Notes under the pieces: generated by a model | The model's database searches: none | The model's input: only the letters and a program-made list of their open reading frames with translations | What the model was told of the DNA's origin: nothing | Translations under genes and position numbers: made by a program | Assembly (NCBI GenBank): GCA_019054805.1 | Contig: JAHQIY010000031.1 | Span: 434,001 to 498,000 of the forward strand | DNA: 64,000 nucleotides | Origin: Brachionus manjavacas | Taxonomy: Eukaryota > Rotifera > Eurotatoria > Ploima > Brachionidae | Direction of reading: 5' to 3' | Shown: piece after piece, positions 53,831 to 64,000 of the stretch | Numbering within the stretch: position 1 is the stretch's first letter | Layout of the letters: each line of letters begins with the position of its first letter

Positions 53831-55240
53831 ATATGATTAGCTATTGTTTTCTTTTATATGGACCTGAATTATTTCTTTAGTGTTTTTTATTTTCGGATTA
53901 TCTTTTTTTTTTTCTGCCAAATATTTTATAAATAAATGTAATGAATCTAAACATCTTTACAATTATTTTAACTATGATCCACAAATTATTATGACAAGAA
54001 TTAAACCTACAATTTTAAGAATTAATCTCTGCTTTCTTATTGCGACTGTATCAAAAAATTCAGATATTTTGTCCATTGTCCCTTTTCTAAAACTTTCTAG
54101 GTGTGATGCTATGTGTATTTCTGTATCGCTTATAAATATTTATTCATTACCGAGTTCCTTTCTCTTTTGCTATAATTTAATAATAAATTTATATGACAGA
54201 ATTCTAAACTATCTAGTTCGCTAATTTTGTTATTTATTTCTATCCCCTTTTTCCAGTCAGTGATTTCAAAATCTTTCCTAATCCTTATACTAATGTTTTT
54301 ATCTAATATATTACGTATTCAGTACGTCCTATCATCACAACTGATCAATTTTGACTCCTTCCTAATAATACTCGATTGCGTTAGATGTCCGTACGACTCA
54401 ATACCGTTTATTTGAAATTTAACTTTAGGATCTTTATATCAATCAGCATTATTTTCGATTGTTATTGTTTCAATAACAGTACAAACAGGTACAAAGACCA
54501 AACCAAATCTCGATTTTGTTATTTTTTCATGATCTGTGTTTTTTATTATGTCAAAGATGTGTTTAGTGACATTGAATCCAGTTTCCTAATGGGACATTTG
54601 TTGATTATTGTCTCATCCCAGATAAAAATCGAATTTTCAGTTTTATATTGCAAATCTCTGACAACACAATATTTTCGAATTTTTAATATGTAAATTTACA
54701 TTCCTCAATGAGCATACAAACCGGTACGCATAAGTATGGAACACTGGGTGTGTCGGTTTAGAAAAAGACATCGGATTTCTTTTCATACCATTACATTGCC
54801 AAGGCATTATTTTTTTCGATTGAACACTCATAGCCAGTTCCGTCAATGGAAAAGCTTTGCCGTACCAATGATGTGACTCTCTTAAATTTTAAGTCTTTTT
54901 TAATCCATTTTTTTTATATACATGGTGCGGATGACATCTTTCGTTTAAGTTTAATGCTGGGTAATTATCTCTAGTTTCCGATGTTAGAAGTATCACATAC
55001 AGAGAAGCTACCTTTTATTTCAATACAACCTGCGAGACTGATAAGAAGAACCCATATTAATATAACTGTTGTTACTGATGATATCCAATTGAATCGATGT
55101 TTCTTCCCCCTAGCTTTGCAGTTTGTATCTTTAGGATGCTCTTTATCTAACTTTTTTCAATATCTTTCGGTTGGTGACTTATCAAACAAAATTTTCCGCC
55201 AGTTCATATGTATTATCCTTATTTGAAAATCCAGACCATT
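53830..55240 (-). pseudogene. Possible envelope-like ORF remnant of a retroelement (minus)
   Basis: Composition is clearly more coding-like than the flanks. On the minus strand, successive frames show a hydrophobic signal-like segment (about 55120-55040), a cysteine-containing, mixed-polarity ectodomain-like region (about 54900-54300), a hydrophobic transmembrane-like segment (about 54045-53995) and a charged tail to about 53830. This order is that of an env-like glycoprotein gene found in some Ty3-type retroelements. At least four frameshifts or stops break it, so no protein can be produced. It points opposite to the adjacent Ty3 gag-pol fragment, so it may come from another, inverted element. 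No sequence motif fixes the family. Competing plus-strand frames at 53880-54693 are hydrophobic and look like shadows. Confidence 0.35.
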
Positions 55241-56815
55241 TTACATGAAAGTTTTTCAAAGAAAGGACTTGTAGATATGTTCGAATTGGAAAAACTGATG
55301 TATATAAAGTTAGTTTCGAGCAAAGCCGCTACGATTATTTGGTGAAAGAAAGATTTATCTATGGCCTGAGCGAAAAAGCAGTTTTTTGGAGAGTCGATGT
55401 TTCGAATCCACAAACTTGCTCAGAGGCGTATGATTTAGTGGTTCAAACATATGCCTGGCTTCAAATTTTTAAACAGAAATCAATAAAATACGATCGGCTC
55501 GGAAAAAATGGGAGACAAGGAAAATGGTCACCAAGAGACCCACAAGCATGTTAGTTGGTCAGACCAAATTGACCAACATAACAATCCAAGTGGTGAAACG
55601 GTTTGCCTGGTCTGCGGCAAAAAAGGTCGTTGGAGAGCGTTACCTAAGGAAGAATCAAGTTAAGTTATCTATTCCTAAAATGCGAGACCAATTTTAACCA
55701 TCAAACTCGCAAGGTAATGGAAAATTATGCCTGCACTGTGGAAAACCAGGTCATTTGATAGCAGACTGCTTTTCAAGAAGAAATCAAATGAAACTGTCAA
55801 CGCTGGGTAATAAGAATCGAGCAGAGCCTGTAAAATCAAGCAATCAACCAAAAAATGTTTGACAAAAGCATCGTGGGAGCTTTGGAAATGAAAAACAAAC
55901 CAGTGAATTTTCTGCTAGACAGGGGGACGGTAAGTACAATAGTGGCGTAACGAATTTTGGATCATTGCAAGACACCTGATTCAGTTCTAGTACCTAGGAA
56001 AGGGAAATTGTTCCGTGAAATTGAAAGGTTTTGATAGTGAAGTAGAAATAATTGGAGTAGATGAACTGGTAAAAGACTGTCTATTGGGGTTAGACGTAGC
56101 ATTCATATGGAATACATAAAGGACTATCTGGAATGCATCAGATCAGCGCTGTCAAAGAAAAATTCAAGTAAATTTTTACTTGCAACTTTAAAAGGTGCCC
56201 GATATCGAACATGATGAACCGAAACTGTGGAAGAACCGGCGAACATCGGGACCGTAAATATTGCTACGTACAAGTTAATAATTGAAGACGAGTTCTCCGA
56301 TATTTTAGGGAAAGGTTTGAAATCGATAACATAAACGAACATTTACGAACATGGGAAAGAATTAATAAACAATAAACCCATAAGAGAGCCCGCAAGAAGG
56401 ATCCCTTTCTCGCTGCGTGATGAGGTCAAAAAGCAAATCGACGACATGTTGACGGCAGATCTGATCAGAAAAAGCGATTTTCATGGGCTTCCCCTGTAGT
56501 GTTAATTAAGAAAAGAAATTGAAAAATTTGATTGTGTATAGATTGTAGGAAACTTAATGAGGTAACCATAAAGGATAGCTATCCACTACCAAAAATTGAA
56601 ACGTTGATTGCGCTGCTGAACGGAGCGACTAAATTTTCAAAATTGGATTTTACTACGGTCAATCTTAAGATTTGAATTAAGGAGGAGGACAAGCCAAAAA
56701 TTTTATTCATAACCGAATTTGGTTTGTTTGAATACAACGTCATGTCTTTCGGGCTAACAAATGCAGCAGCCACGTTTCAGATGACGGACAGATAGCTATT
56801 TTTTTTGCATCCTGA
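55240..56815 (+). pseudogene. Ty3-type gag-protease-RT fragment (plus)
   Basis: Plus frames begin with a gag segment (about 55280-55555, KAVFWRVDVSNPQTCSEAYD) and reach a zinc-knuckle area. CLVCGKKGRW is an incomplete first knuckle, and LCLHCGKPGHLIADC (about 55725-55785) is a full C-C-H-C knuckle. The protease active site is NFLLDRGTVSTIV (D-R-G for D-T-G, about 55900). RT begins near 56380 with PIREPARRIPFSLRDEVKKQ and runs through [20 protein letters not shown] to FGLFEYNVMSFGLTNAAATF, where it stops at about 56815 before the catalytic Y-x-D-D. Frames change repeatedly. It is a different lineage from the elements at 19.6 and 24.8 kb. Confidence 0.8.
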
Positions 56816-56874
56816 TTGTCTGCCATATATGGAAATTTGTTAAATATTTGCTACGAAAAAAATTGCTATAACAA

Positions 56875-57065
56875 CCTAGTGCCGTTTATTGCAATTACAG
56901 CATACAATTTCATTCCTTTTACTGAAAGGCTTCTTTTTAAGTTTAGAGTCTGATTTTTGATAATACTGTGGTCTATTACCATCGTTCTTACCGTAATGGT
57001 TCAATTTATTGCTTCTACTATTCGATTTATTACTGCCAACATATCGAGCCATGTTGACTTTATCT
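56875..57065 (-). pseudogene. Ty3 gag C-terminal fragment (minus)
   Basis: A minus frame with a Ser/Asn/Lys-rich nucleocapsid linker (SNKSNSRSNKLNHYGKNDGN) ends in EIVCCNCNKRH, an incomplete zinc knuckle. It lies head to head with the RT fragment on its left and belongs to another element. Confidence 0.5.
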
Positions 57066-57900
57066 AACCCAACTTTAGTTTTAAATAATAAAAATTTGGA
57101 TAATAATTTAAAATTGACCTGATTATTTTAAGCATTAAAAATTTATACTTGAACTAAATGATTCACTATAAGTCTCCGAATTTTGCAGGATTTTCTAGAG
57201 AACTACAATGCTGATTTGACAAGTGGATTTAAATTTAGTTACTTTTTCCTAAAATTAGTTAGAATTTTTTGTTGTCTTTTAAACGATCTTGACCGTTCAT
57301 CTAGGATCGGTCTTTTCAGTATCACCACCAAATATAAATTTTACCAAAAATAACGTAATTTAATACAATAATTTCTCAAGTCATTTATTTAATTATTTTA
57401 GAAATTCATCACAAATGATTCGTCTAGGGAATGTTAAATTTAAAACTTCTCCAAACGGTTCAGTGTTTAATCTTCTTCTTTTTCTTAATTTTATTCATTT
57501 AATTTTTCACTTACTTATAGAAGATTTTTTTAAATAACTACATATGTAAAAATTTACTCATTTATTTTGCTTTAAAATGGAAATTATTTCACTCTTGTGT
57601 GTTAGTTTTCAAAAAATGAAATTATCAAACTTGGTAAAAATTATTTTTCCATATTTAAATTATTAAAATTTAAATTTAAAGATAATTACTTTAATGAGAC
57701 TTTATTAAAAAAATAAAATATGCCTTATATGAATGTACTTTCGAATGTAATATTTTCCTTAATAAACACTCTCTTCTCATAATTTAGGTACTTTTTTTTT
57801 AAATTTAGTTATCATTTTTTAATAAAAAGTGTCAATAAGTTATTAAAATATTGGATTTGTATCTAATATAGTGTTAATTATTTTTTCAGGTATAATCTAA
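57066..57900. other. AT-rich stretch, nothing recognised
   Basis: No coding or bounded repeat recognised. Confidence 0.35.
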
Positions 57901-57904
57901 ATTC

Positions 57905-58320
57905 TAGAGCGAATTATCTACACTACTATTCAGTTTATTCATCAATGATATTCCAAAAAGAAATAAAACTAATAGTGAATACTCTCTTTTATTTGCAGAA
58001 GATTTAGTGACTTTCTTTATTAAAAAGGGAAATCTAGAAAATAAGATAAACAAATATCTGAAAGAACTAGAAAAATGGCTCTACAAGTGGAAAATGAAAA
58101 AATCAGTAGAGAAGTCTTGTTTTATGAAATCTTCCAAGAACACTAAGGCTATTCTAAACTCAGCAGTTCGATTCATACTTAAACTAAAATATGATACACC
58201 ATCCGACATACTACATCATGAGGCCTTTGAAAAACTAGAACTACTAAAAGTCTCTAATCGACTTTTTGGGCTGTACGAGAGATATGTAAGAATTGGACTG
58301 AGTTTAAATTTTATTTTTTT
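57905..58320 (+). pseudogene. LINE RT fragment with internal deletion (plus)
   Basis: Same family as 14.1-16.2 kb. RT end SEYSLLFAEDLVTFF (D-to-E in the catalytic motif, as in the 6.9-kb copy), then KKGNLENKINKYLKELEKWL, VEKSCF, and directly after a deletion of about 100 codons ILNSAVRFILKLKYDTPSDI to the ERYVRIGLS end. The shared A-E-D-L variant suggests this copy and the 6.9-kb copy are closest relatives. Confidence 0.8.
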
Positions 58321-58755
58321 TTAAATCTTAGTTAAAACTAGAATTCTTTTTCACTATGGACTTAAGTCAAAGTCAGACTAAGACTTTTAACGATTCTGAC
58401 TTTAAAGTTTGACTTTTGACCAACTCTGATTTAAAGGGTTTACGTTATTTATATATTATATAAATACTATTGCGTAATTTCTTATCTTTTTCTATTTAAT
58501 TTATGACAGGAAGAGAAACTATGAATTAATTTTTTTGTAAATTATATTTTCGTCAATATTTGCTTGTCAATAATATTAAATATTTGTAACTTAAAATAAA
58601 TAATTGAGAATTAAATTTAATTTTTTTCAATTTCAAATTGATTTATTGTAAATTAAAGCTATTCACATGGATTTTTTTATCAAAAAAAATATTTGCCAAT
58701 AAAAAAAATAAATGACAATCAATTATTTTATAATTGTCTTCATTTTTTGAGGCTA
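58321..58755. other. AT-rich stretch with AAGTC-type inverted words
   Basis: 58355-58440 has GACTTAAGTCAAAGTCAGAC and similar words resembling the AAGTC MITE family, degraded. The rest is A/T-rich. Confidence 0.4.
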
Positions 58756-58759
58756 CGTG

Positions 58760-58975
58760 AATAAAATTCATCGGTGTATGGTTGGTTTGATGGTCTATCG
58801 TGGTTTAAACATTAAATGTGCAAGCACATCATAAGAATTGAATATCCAGAAAGTTAACTTACAGAATTTTCAATAGAAGCCTGGAAAAAGGGACTTGGTC
58901 AAGTTGCGAGCATTGGCCGACCAAGTAATATGTCAAAAGCGTGCAAAAATAAGAAGCTAAAACCTTTCCATATTT
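58760..58975 (+). pseudogene. MULE transposase C-terminal fragment (plus)
   Basis: A plus frame with MCKHIIRIEYPES (end of a SWIM finger), then FSIEAWKKGLGQVASIGRPS and NMSKACKNKKLKPF. The run LGQVAS-x-GRP-x-x-M-x-K-A matches the MULE at 37.5 kb, so both are one lineage. It is truncated on both sides. Confidence 0.7.
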
Positions 58976-59249
58976 ATAAACTTTTTTAAATTTTATTTCA
59001 TATTACATTAACAAAATTTTTAAGATTGACAAATATTTATTAAAATGAAATTTATTTTTTCAAATTGACTATAGTATAACTGACGAATTATCTAGTTTTA
59101 ATTGACATTTATATGGGTCTATCAAAAAAAACATAGAAAGAAAAAATATGGAATTCAAAAATTTGAAAATTGTAAAATGGATTAATAGTCTAATTAATTT
59201 TTTTCAATTTTTTTCTTCATCAATTAGTGGATTATTAACTAAACATTCT

Positions 59250-59325
59250 TAAAATACTTATTTATTTATTTATTTGTTATTTGTACCGAGCTTATGTTCC
59301 TTCAGAATAAGTATAAAAAAAAAAA
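59250..59325 (-). mobile_element. LINE 3'-tail insertion in one arm of the inverted duplication
   Basis: (TTTA)n, then TTTGTACCGAGCTTATGTTCC, the reverse of the common tail with a degraded stem (59288-59299). It is absent from the matching place in the right arm, so it inserted after the duplication. Confidence 0.65.
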
Positions 59326-59451
59326 AAAAAAAGATAAAAAAATAAAGCTGAATAAAATAAAATAAAGAAAAATAAAACTTAATTGAAATAGTTTAAAATA
59401 AAAAGAAATTAAAAGTGTTATATTCACATGGAATAAGCTGAGTAAATATAA

Positions 59452-60095
59452 ATGGGTCTTTTGCGTTAGGTGATCACTGGTTCACATAAAAGGTGAACCA
59501 ATTTACCCAACCTAAATAGGTGATCAGTTGTGTTCACTTATTAGGTGAACCAAAAATATGTGTACAAAAAAAATTATTTCGAAAATCAAAATTTTTTTTT
59601 TAATTTTTTTGAATTATAGGTGAGCCAAAAAAAAAATAGGTGTGCCAAAAAAAAATAAGTGAAAAAAACAATTTTCGTTTCCACATGTTTTAATTGGTAA
59701 AACTAGTCCTAACTCGCTAAGCTTTACAAATTCTTTATATTCGTGACTCTCTTTTACTGATTTAAGCTTATCACTCAATGTTTAAAAAATCTTTTTGATC
59801 AAGTTTTTAAAATTTAAAAAAGCGTTTTCTTAAATTATTTTTTCAAGTATTTTATTGTAATTTTAATATTTTTAGTGCGAAAGCTTTGCAATTTTTTTAA
59901 AATAAGATGACTATTTATTAAAGCTAAAATTTTGAAAAATCAAATTTTTATTTTCTTTGTCATAATTTTTTTGATAAGTATCATTTTGGGTGAACACAAT
60001 TTAATTTAGGTGATTATTTTGAAAAAAAATTTAATTAATTAGTACACATATTTTTGGTTCACCTAATAAGTGATCACATAACGCAATAGACCCAT
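59452..60095. repeat. MITE with GGTGAACC-rich ends at the centre of the inverted duplication
   Basis: Left end GGGTCTTTTGCGTTAGGTGA and right end (reversed) GGGTCTATTGCGTTATGTGA, then GATCAC in both. GGTGAACC/GGTTCACC words are frequent near both ends. No coding. Confidence 0.7.
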
Positions 60096-60285
60096 TTATA
60101 TTTACTCAGCTTAACACTTTTAATTTCTTTTTATTTTAAACTATTTCAATTAAGTTTTATTTTATTCAGCTTTATTTTTTTATCTTTTTTTGAAAAAATT
60201 GAAACAAATTAATTAGACTATTTGTCCATTTTACAATTTTCAAATTTTTGAATTCCATATTTTTTCTTTCTATGTTTTTTTTGCG

Positions 60286-60835
60286 ACATTTTTTTTTCTA
60301 AATTATGTGACACTGCCAGATATTTAGTACGAAATGGTCACAAAAATCAAATGAGAAAATTTGTCTGAAAGACTTGGCCATGTTATATTTATTTTGGCTG
60401 ACTAATTTTTTCATACATTTTGCAAATTGACTAGACAAAAGATCCATCAACAAAAGAGGACAAATAAAAAGACTCCTCTAGCCTAATTAAGCGATTTGTA
60501 TGCAGAAGAACATGAACAAAAAACAATAAATGAAATAGAAATAGCAAACAACAAACATAAATAGTTGAGATTATTATTATTCTAAATTATAAAAAATAAA
60601 ATTCCAAAATTATTCGAATATATACAAAAGAGAATTTTAGAGAAAGAGAGAAAAGAGAGAGAGAGAAAAGAGAGAAAGAAAAAAAGAAGTGTATCAAGAA
60701 AAGCCTTTGGTTGAATTTGAACAATTTAAAATTCGCATCTAATTAGAATTAAAAAGCAATCGATTGATTTGTAAATCGATTTAGATGCCCATTGATTAGA
60801 GCCGACTAATTTTAGAATTTAAATCGAAAGGACAT
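60286..60835 (+). promoter_or_regulatory. Upstream region of cullin-3 with GA-rich tract
   Basis: 60625-60690 is an almost pure purine stretch (GAGAAAGAGAGAAAAGAGAG repeats) about 150-200 bp before the start codon. GA tracts are common in metazoan promoters and 5' untranslated regions and can bind GAGA-type factors; activity here is inferred only. No TATA box can be singled out in AT-rich DNA. Confidence 0.35.
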
Positions 60836-63506
60836 ATGTCATCGTCGTCGTCGTCGCACAAATCCTCGTTTCAGAGTGCTTCTGGTCTATCTGGCAACAC
60901 CGGCAGCAGCAGCATCGGCAGTAGCGGCAACAGCAGCGGTAGCGGTAGCAGCAGCAATAGCAAAATGCGAATCCGGGCCTTTCCGGCGACCATGGACGAA
61001 AAGTACGTGAACGTCATTTGGTCCATGCTCAAGTCGGCCATCCAAGAAATCCAAAAAAAGAACAACTCGGGCCTGAGCTTCGAAGAGCTGTATCGCAACG
61101 CGTACACCATGGTGCTGAACAAACACGGCGAAAAGCTGTACTCGGGCCTCAAAGAAGTGGTCAGCGAGCACTTGGTGAACAAAGTGCGCAACCAAGTGCT
61201 CGACTCGTTGAACAACAATTTCCTGAGCGCTCTGAACCAGGCGTGGAACGACCACCAGACGGCCATGGTGATGATCCGCGACATTCTCATGTACATGGAC
61301 CGGGTGTACGTGCAGACGTACAGCGTGGAGCCCGTGTACAATCTTGGCCTGAGGTTGTTCCGCGACACTCTGGTGCGTCACCCGGTCATCAAAGACCACT
61401 TGCGCAACACTCTGCTCGACATGGTGAACAAGGAGCGTCGCGGCGAACTAACCGACCGCTCGGCCATCAAAAACGCCTGCCAAATGCTCATGACCCTGGG
61501 CATAGAGTCGCGCACCGTCTACTACCAGGACTTCGAAGAGCCGTTCTTGCAGCAGTCGGCCGAGTTCTATCGGCTCGAGTCGCAGAACTTTCTTGCCGAG
61601 AACAGCGCCAGCGTGTACATACGCAAGTGTGACGAGCGGATCAGAGAGGAGAGCGAACGGGCCAACCACTATTTGGACAAGTCGACCGAGTCGCGCATCG
61701 TCAAAGTGGTCGAAAGCCAGCTCATCACGGCCCACATCAAGACCATAGTCGACATGGAAAACTCGGGCGTCTATCACATGCTCAAACACGACAAACATCA
61801 AGATCTAAACTGCATGTACAAACTGCTGAGTCGAGTCGACCAAGGCCTCGACACTATGGCCGACTGCATGAGCGCCTATTTGAGAGAACAGGGCAAACGT
61901 TTGGTCGAACAAGACCACCACCATCACCAACCACAACCACAATCACAACAGCAACCACAGCAACAACCACAACAACAACCACAAACATCTGATCAACAGC
62001 AGCAGCAGCAGAAAAACCCCATTAGCTTTGTGCAGAGTGTGCTGGACTTGAAGGAGCGCTTTGACTATTTTTTGCGCGTGTCCTTCAACGACGACAAGTT
62101 GTTCAAGAAGCGCATCAACGCCGACTTTGAGCACTTTGTCAATTTGAACGAGCGGGTGCCCGAGTACTTGTCGCTGTTCATCGACGACAAGCTCAAAAAA
62201 GGAGTCAAGGGCCTGAGCGAACAAGAAATAGACGCCGTGTTGGACAAGTCAATGGTGCTGTTCCGCTACTTGCAGGAAAAAGACGTGTTCGAACGCTACT
62301 ACAAACAACACCTGGCCAAACGGCTCTTGTTGAACAAGTCGCTGTCGGACGACTCCGAAAAGAACATGATCACCAAGCTGAAGACCGAGTGCGGCTGTCA
62401 GTTCACGTCCAAGCTAGAGGGCATGTTCAAAGACATGAGCCTGTCCAACACAATGATGGACGAGTTCAAGACTTCACTGCAACGAAATCACGAGTGGCAA
62501 GCGGAGCTGTGCGGCATCGATCTATTTTGTCGCGTGCTCACCACCGGCTTTTGGCCCACTCAACAAACCATACTGCCCAAGTGCAATCTGCCCCTAAATG
62601 CCCGCACAGCCTTCGACACCTTCAAACGCTTCTACTTGAGCAAACACAGCGGCCGGCAGCTCACTCTGCAGCCGGCTCTTGGCTCCGCCGACCTAAACGC
62701 CTTCTTCTACAACTCCAATCAAGCCACTTTGACAAACACTTTGACAAACACTTTGACAAACACTTTGACAACCACTTCGACAACCACAACCACTCGCAAA
62801 CACATCCTCCAAGTGTCCACATATCAAATGATCATATTGATGCTGTTCGCTGGCGGCAAGGACAAGTGGACCTACGACGAGATGAGACAAGAGACGGACA
62901 TACCGGACAAGGAGCTGATGAGAGCGGTTCAGTCGCTGGCCATGGCCAAGCCTACGCAGCGAGTGCTGAGCAAAGAGCCGAGGCAAAAGGAGATTTTGGC
63001 CACGGACGTGTTTGTGGTGAACGATGCGTTCACGTCCAAGTTGTTCCGCGTCAAAATAAGCACAGTGTCGGCCAATGTGGCCAAAGTGGGCGGCGAGAGT
63101 GACCCTGAGCGGCTCGAGACTCGCATGAAGGTGGACGATGACCGCAAGCACGAAATTGAAGCGGCCATTGTCAGAATTATGAAGGCGAGAAAAAAAATGC
63201 AACACAATTTGCTCGTCACCGAGGTCACTAATCAATTGAAGTCGAGATTTTTGCCCAGTCCGGTTATTATCAAAAAACGCATTGAGAGTTTAATTGAGCG
63301 AGAGTACTTGGCCAGGACTGCAGACGACATGTAAGTTTAATCGGAAAATTTTTTTTTATTTTTTATTTTTTTTTATTTTTTTTTATTTTTTATTTTTTCT
63401 TGGTTTTTGTCAATTTGGTCCAAAATAACACAAACTAAAAACTTGAGACATTTTTTTTAAAAAAAGGTTTTTAACTAGTTATGTAGCATGCGGCATACAC
63501 TGTTAG
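60836..63506 (+). CDS. CUL3: Cullin-3, scaffold of CRL3 ubiquitin ligases
   Basis: Bridges BTB-protein substrate receptors (N-terminus) and RBX1-E2 (C-terminus). Exon 1 (60836-63330) encodes a Ser/Gly-rich leader (1-42), the cullin repeats from [16 protein letters not shown], the cullin homology domain ([55 protein letters not shown]) and the winged-helix end with the neddylation lysine in [14 protein letters not shown] (K783). Animal CUL3 ends with seven or so more residues including Y-V-A. Here GTAAGT follows codon D831, and an acceptor at 63466 opens a 40-nt exon (63467-63506) reading [12 protein letters not shown], with YVA in register. Two insertions relative to relatives: a His/Gln/Pro run (about 360-395) and a Thr/Leu/Asn repeat (about 632-655). 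Without the last exon the product is 832 residues. Confidence 0.95.
62728..62790 (+). repeat. 12-bp coding minisatellite in cullin-3
   Basis: Four-plus tandem copies of ACTTTGACAAAC, grading into ACTTCGACAACC, encode repeated T-L-T-N in the loop before [10 protein letters not shown]. In-frame length keeps the coding intact. Confidence 0.85.
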
Positions 63507-64000
63507 CTAGATATGTAAGAAAAAAAATAACTCACATTTGTCTTGGTTTAAAGTGCTGGGACATTGTGAATTTTCATACAAAAATTTCTAATACAAAATT
63601 TAAATTCTTAAAAAATTTTTATGTTAGTTTTAAAAGACGAAACAAACAATTGTTCAAGAAAAAAAATATTTAAACAAATTTTTGCCATTGATTGGATTTT
63701 TTGATCGAATTTTTTGTTAATTTAGATTTGAAAAATAGAATTTTCACACTTATAACTTTTGAAAGCAGCTAATTCAAAATTATCTAAGCACCGATGACAA
63801 AATTTTAACATTCTAACAAAACATTTATTGATCATTAATGTTTGGCATGTAATTATTACCTGGGTTTATTTTATGCAAAAAAAAAACTAAAATACTGAAT
63901 TTGGAACAAAATTATTTATTTATTACTTTTTTTTAGAAATATATAGTACTAATTATCTAATTAGAACAAAAAAATAAAAATAAAAACAAAGTATATTTTT
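63507..64000. other. AT-rich 3' flank of cullin-3
   Basis: A/T-rich, with a weak 61-codon frame overlapping the proposed last exon of cullin-3 and nothing else. Poly(A) signals cannot be distinguished. Confidence 0.4.

Larger units (their letters stand above)
59123..60285. repeat. ~1.2-kb inverted duplication upstream of cullin-3
   Basis: The left arm (59123-59550) and right arm (about 60040-60285) are near-identical inverted copies. Shared blocks include AACATAGAAAGAAAAAATAT, ATAAAGCTGAATAAAATAAA, AGTTTAAAATAAAAAGAAAT and GCTGAGTAAATATAAATGGG. The left arm has two extra pieces: a LINE tail (about 59213-59330) and about 14 bp near 59422. The centre (59452-60095) is itself a TIR-bounded unit. 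The transcript of either strand could fold into a long hairpin. Confidence 0.85.

Noticed and set aside
53880-54693. Plus-strand hydrophobic frames suggesting a membrane protein
   Set aside because: The opposite strand gives a more protein-like order of segments; the plus frames lack start context and change frame at gaps.
60871-63235. Long frames on both strands over cullin-3 (for example 61018-61632 and 62693-63235)
   Set aside because: Out-of-phase readings of the cullin-3 coding sequence.

Overview
The window looks like animal nuclear DNA from a small, very AT-rich invertebrate genome. The best guess is a monogonont rotifer of the Brachionus type. This is an inference from four things: base composition, introns of about 50-60 bp, small secreted proteins built from PAN/EGF-ShKT/C-type lectin/WD40 modules, and a mixture of LINEs, Ty3 elements, hATs, MULEs, TTAA-flanked elements and a Penelope-like remnant. 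No database search could be run, and another lophotrochozoan is possible. No rRNA, tRNA or CRISPR was recognised.

Two housekeeping genes stand out by higher GC content and strong family identity. MCM3 (minus strand, 30424-32960, two exons) is a subunit of the replicative helicase. Cullin-3 (plus strand, from 60836, probably with a small last exon ending at 63506) is a ubiquitin-ligase scaffold. Five smaller spliced or single-exon genes look intact: an EGF/ShKT secreted protein (3827-4306), a Ly6-like three-exon gene (11944-12471), a coiled-coil plus BEN-like four-exon gene (39720-40642), a secreted PAN-like domain fused to a seven-bladed WD40 propeller (47721-48952), and a PAN-like plus C-type-lectin protein (51896-52642). 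A four-exon gene at 50792-51441 reads as an ERCC1/SPO16-type domain protein and may be a meiotic factor. Several of these genes only appear after short introns are removed by eye.

The rest is a graveyard of mobile elements. From left to right: palindromic MITEs (1.9, 4.6 and 5.2 kb); a TTAA-flanked piggyBac-like element carrying a LINE tail (5.6-6.8 kb); LINE pieces; a hAT with exact 8-bp duplications (8.3-9.4 kb); a TTAA element with ~235-bp inverted repeats (13.0-13.9 kb); a degenerate LINE (14.1-16.2 kb); a 2.9-kb hAT inserted into a second LINE (16.5-19.4 kb); Ty3 fragments; a TTAA MITE (20.8-21.4 kb); a BED-type hAT pseudogene (21.6-23.0 kb); and a nearly full-length but broken Ty3 element (24.8-29.3 kb). 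Right of MCM3 come LINE copies, a GIY-YIG Penelope-like fragment (36.2-36.9 kb), a MULE inserted into a hAT (36.9-38.9 kb), more MULE and LINE pieces, an env-like remnant beside a Ty3 gag-pol fragment (53.8-56.8 kb), and a ~1.2-kb inverted duplication just upstream of cullin-3.

The genes do not form a pathway. The most useful results are the hidden spliced genes, the exactly bounded nested insertions, and a LINE 3' tail whose stem-loop shows compensatory change between copies.
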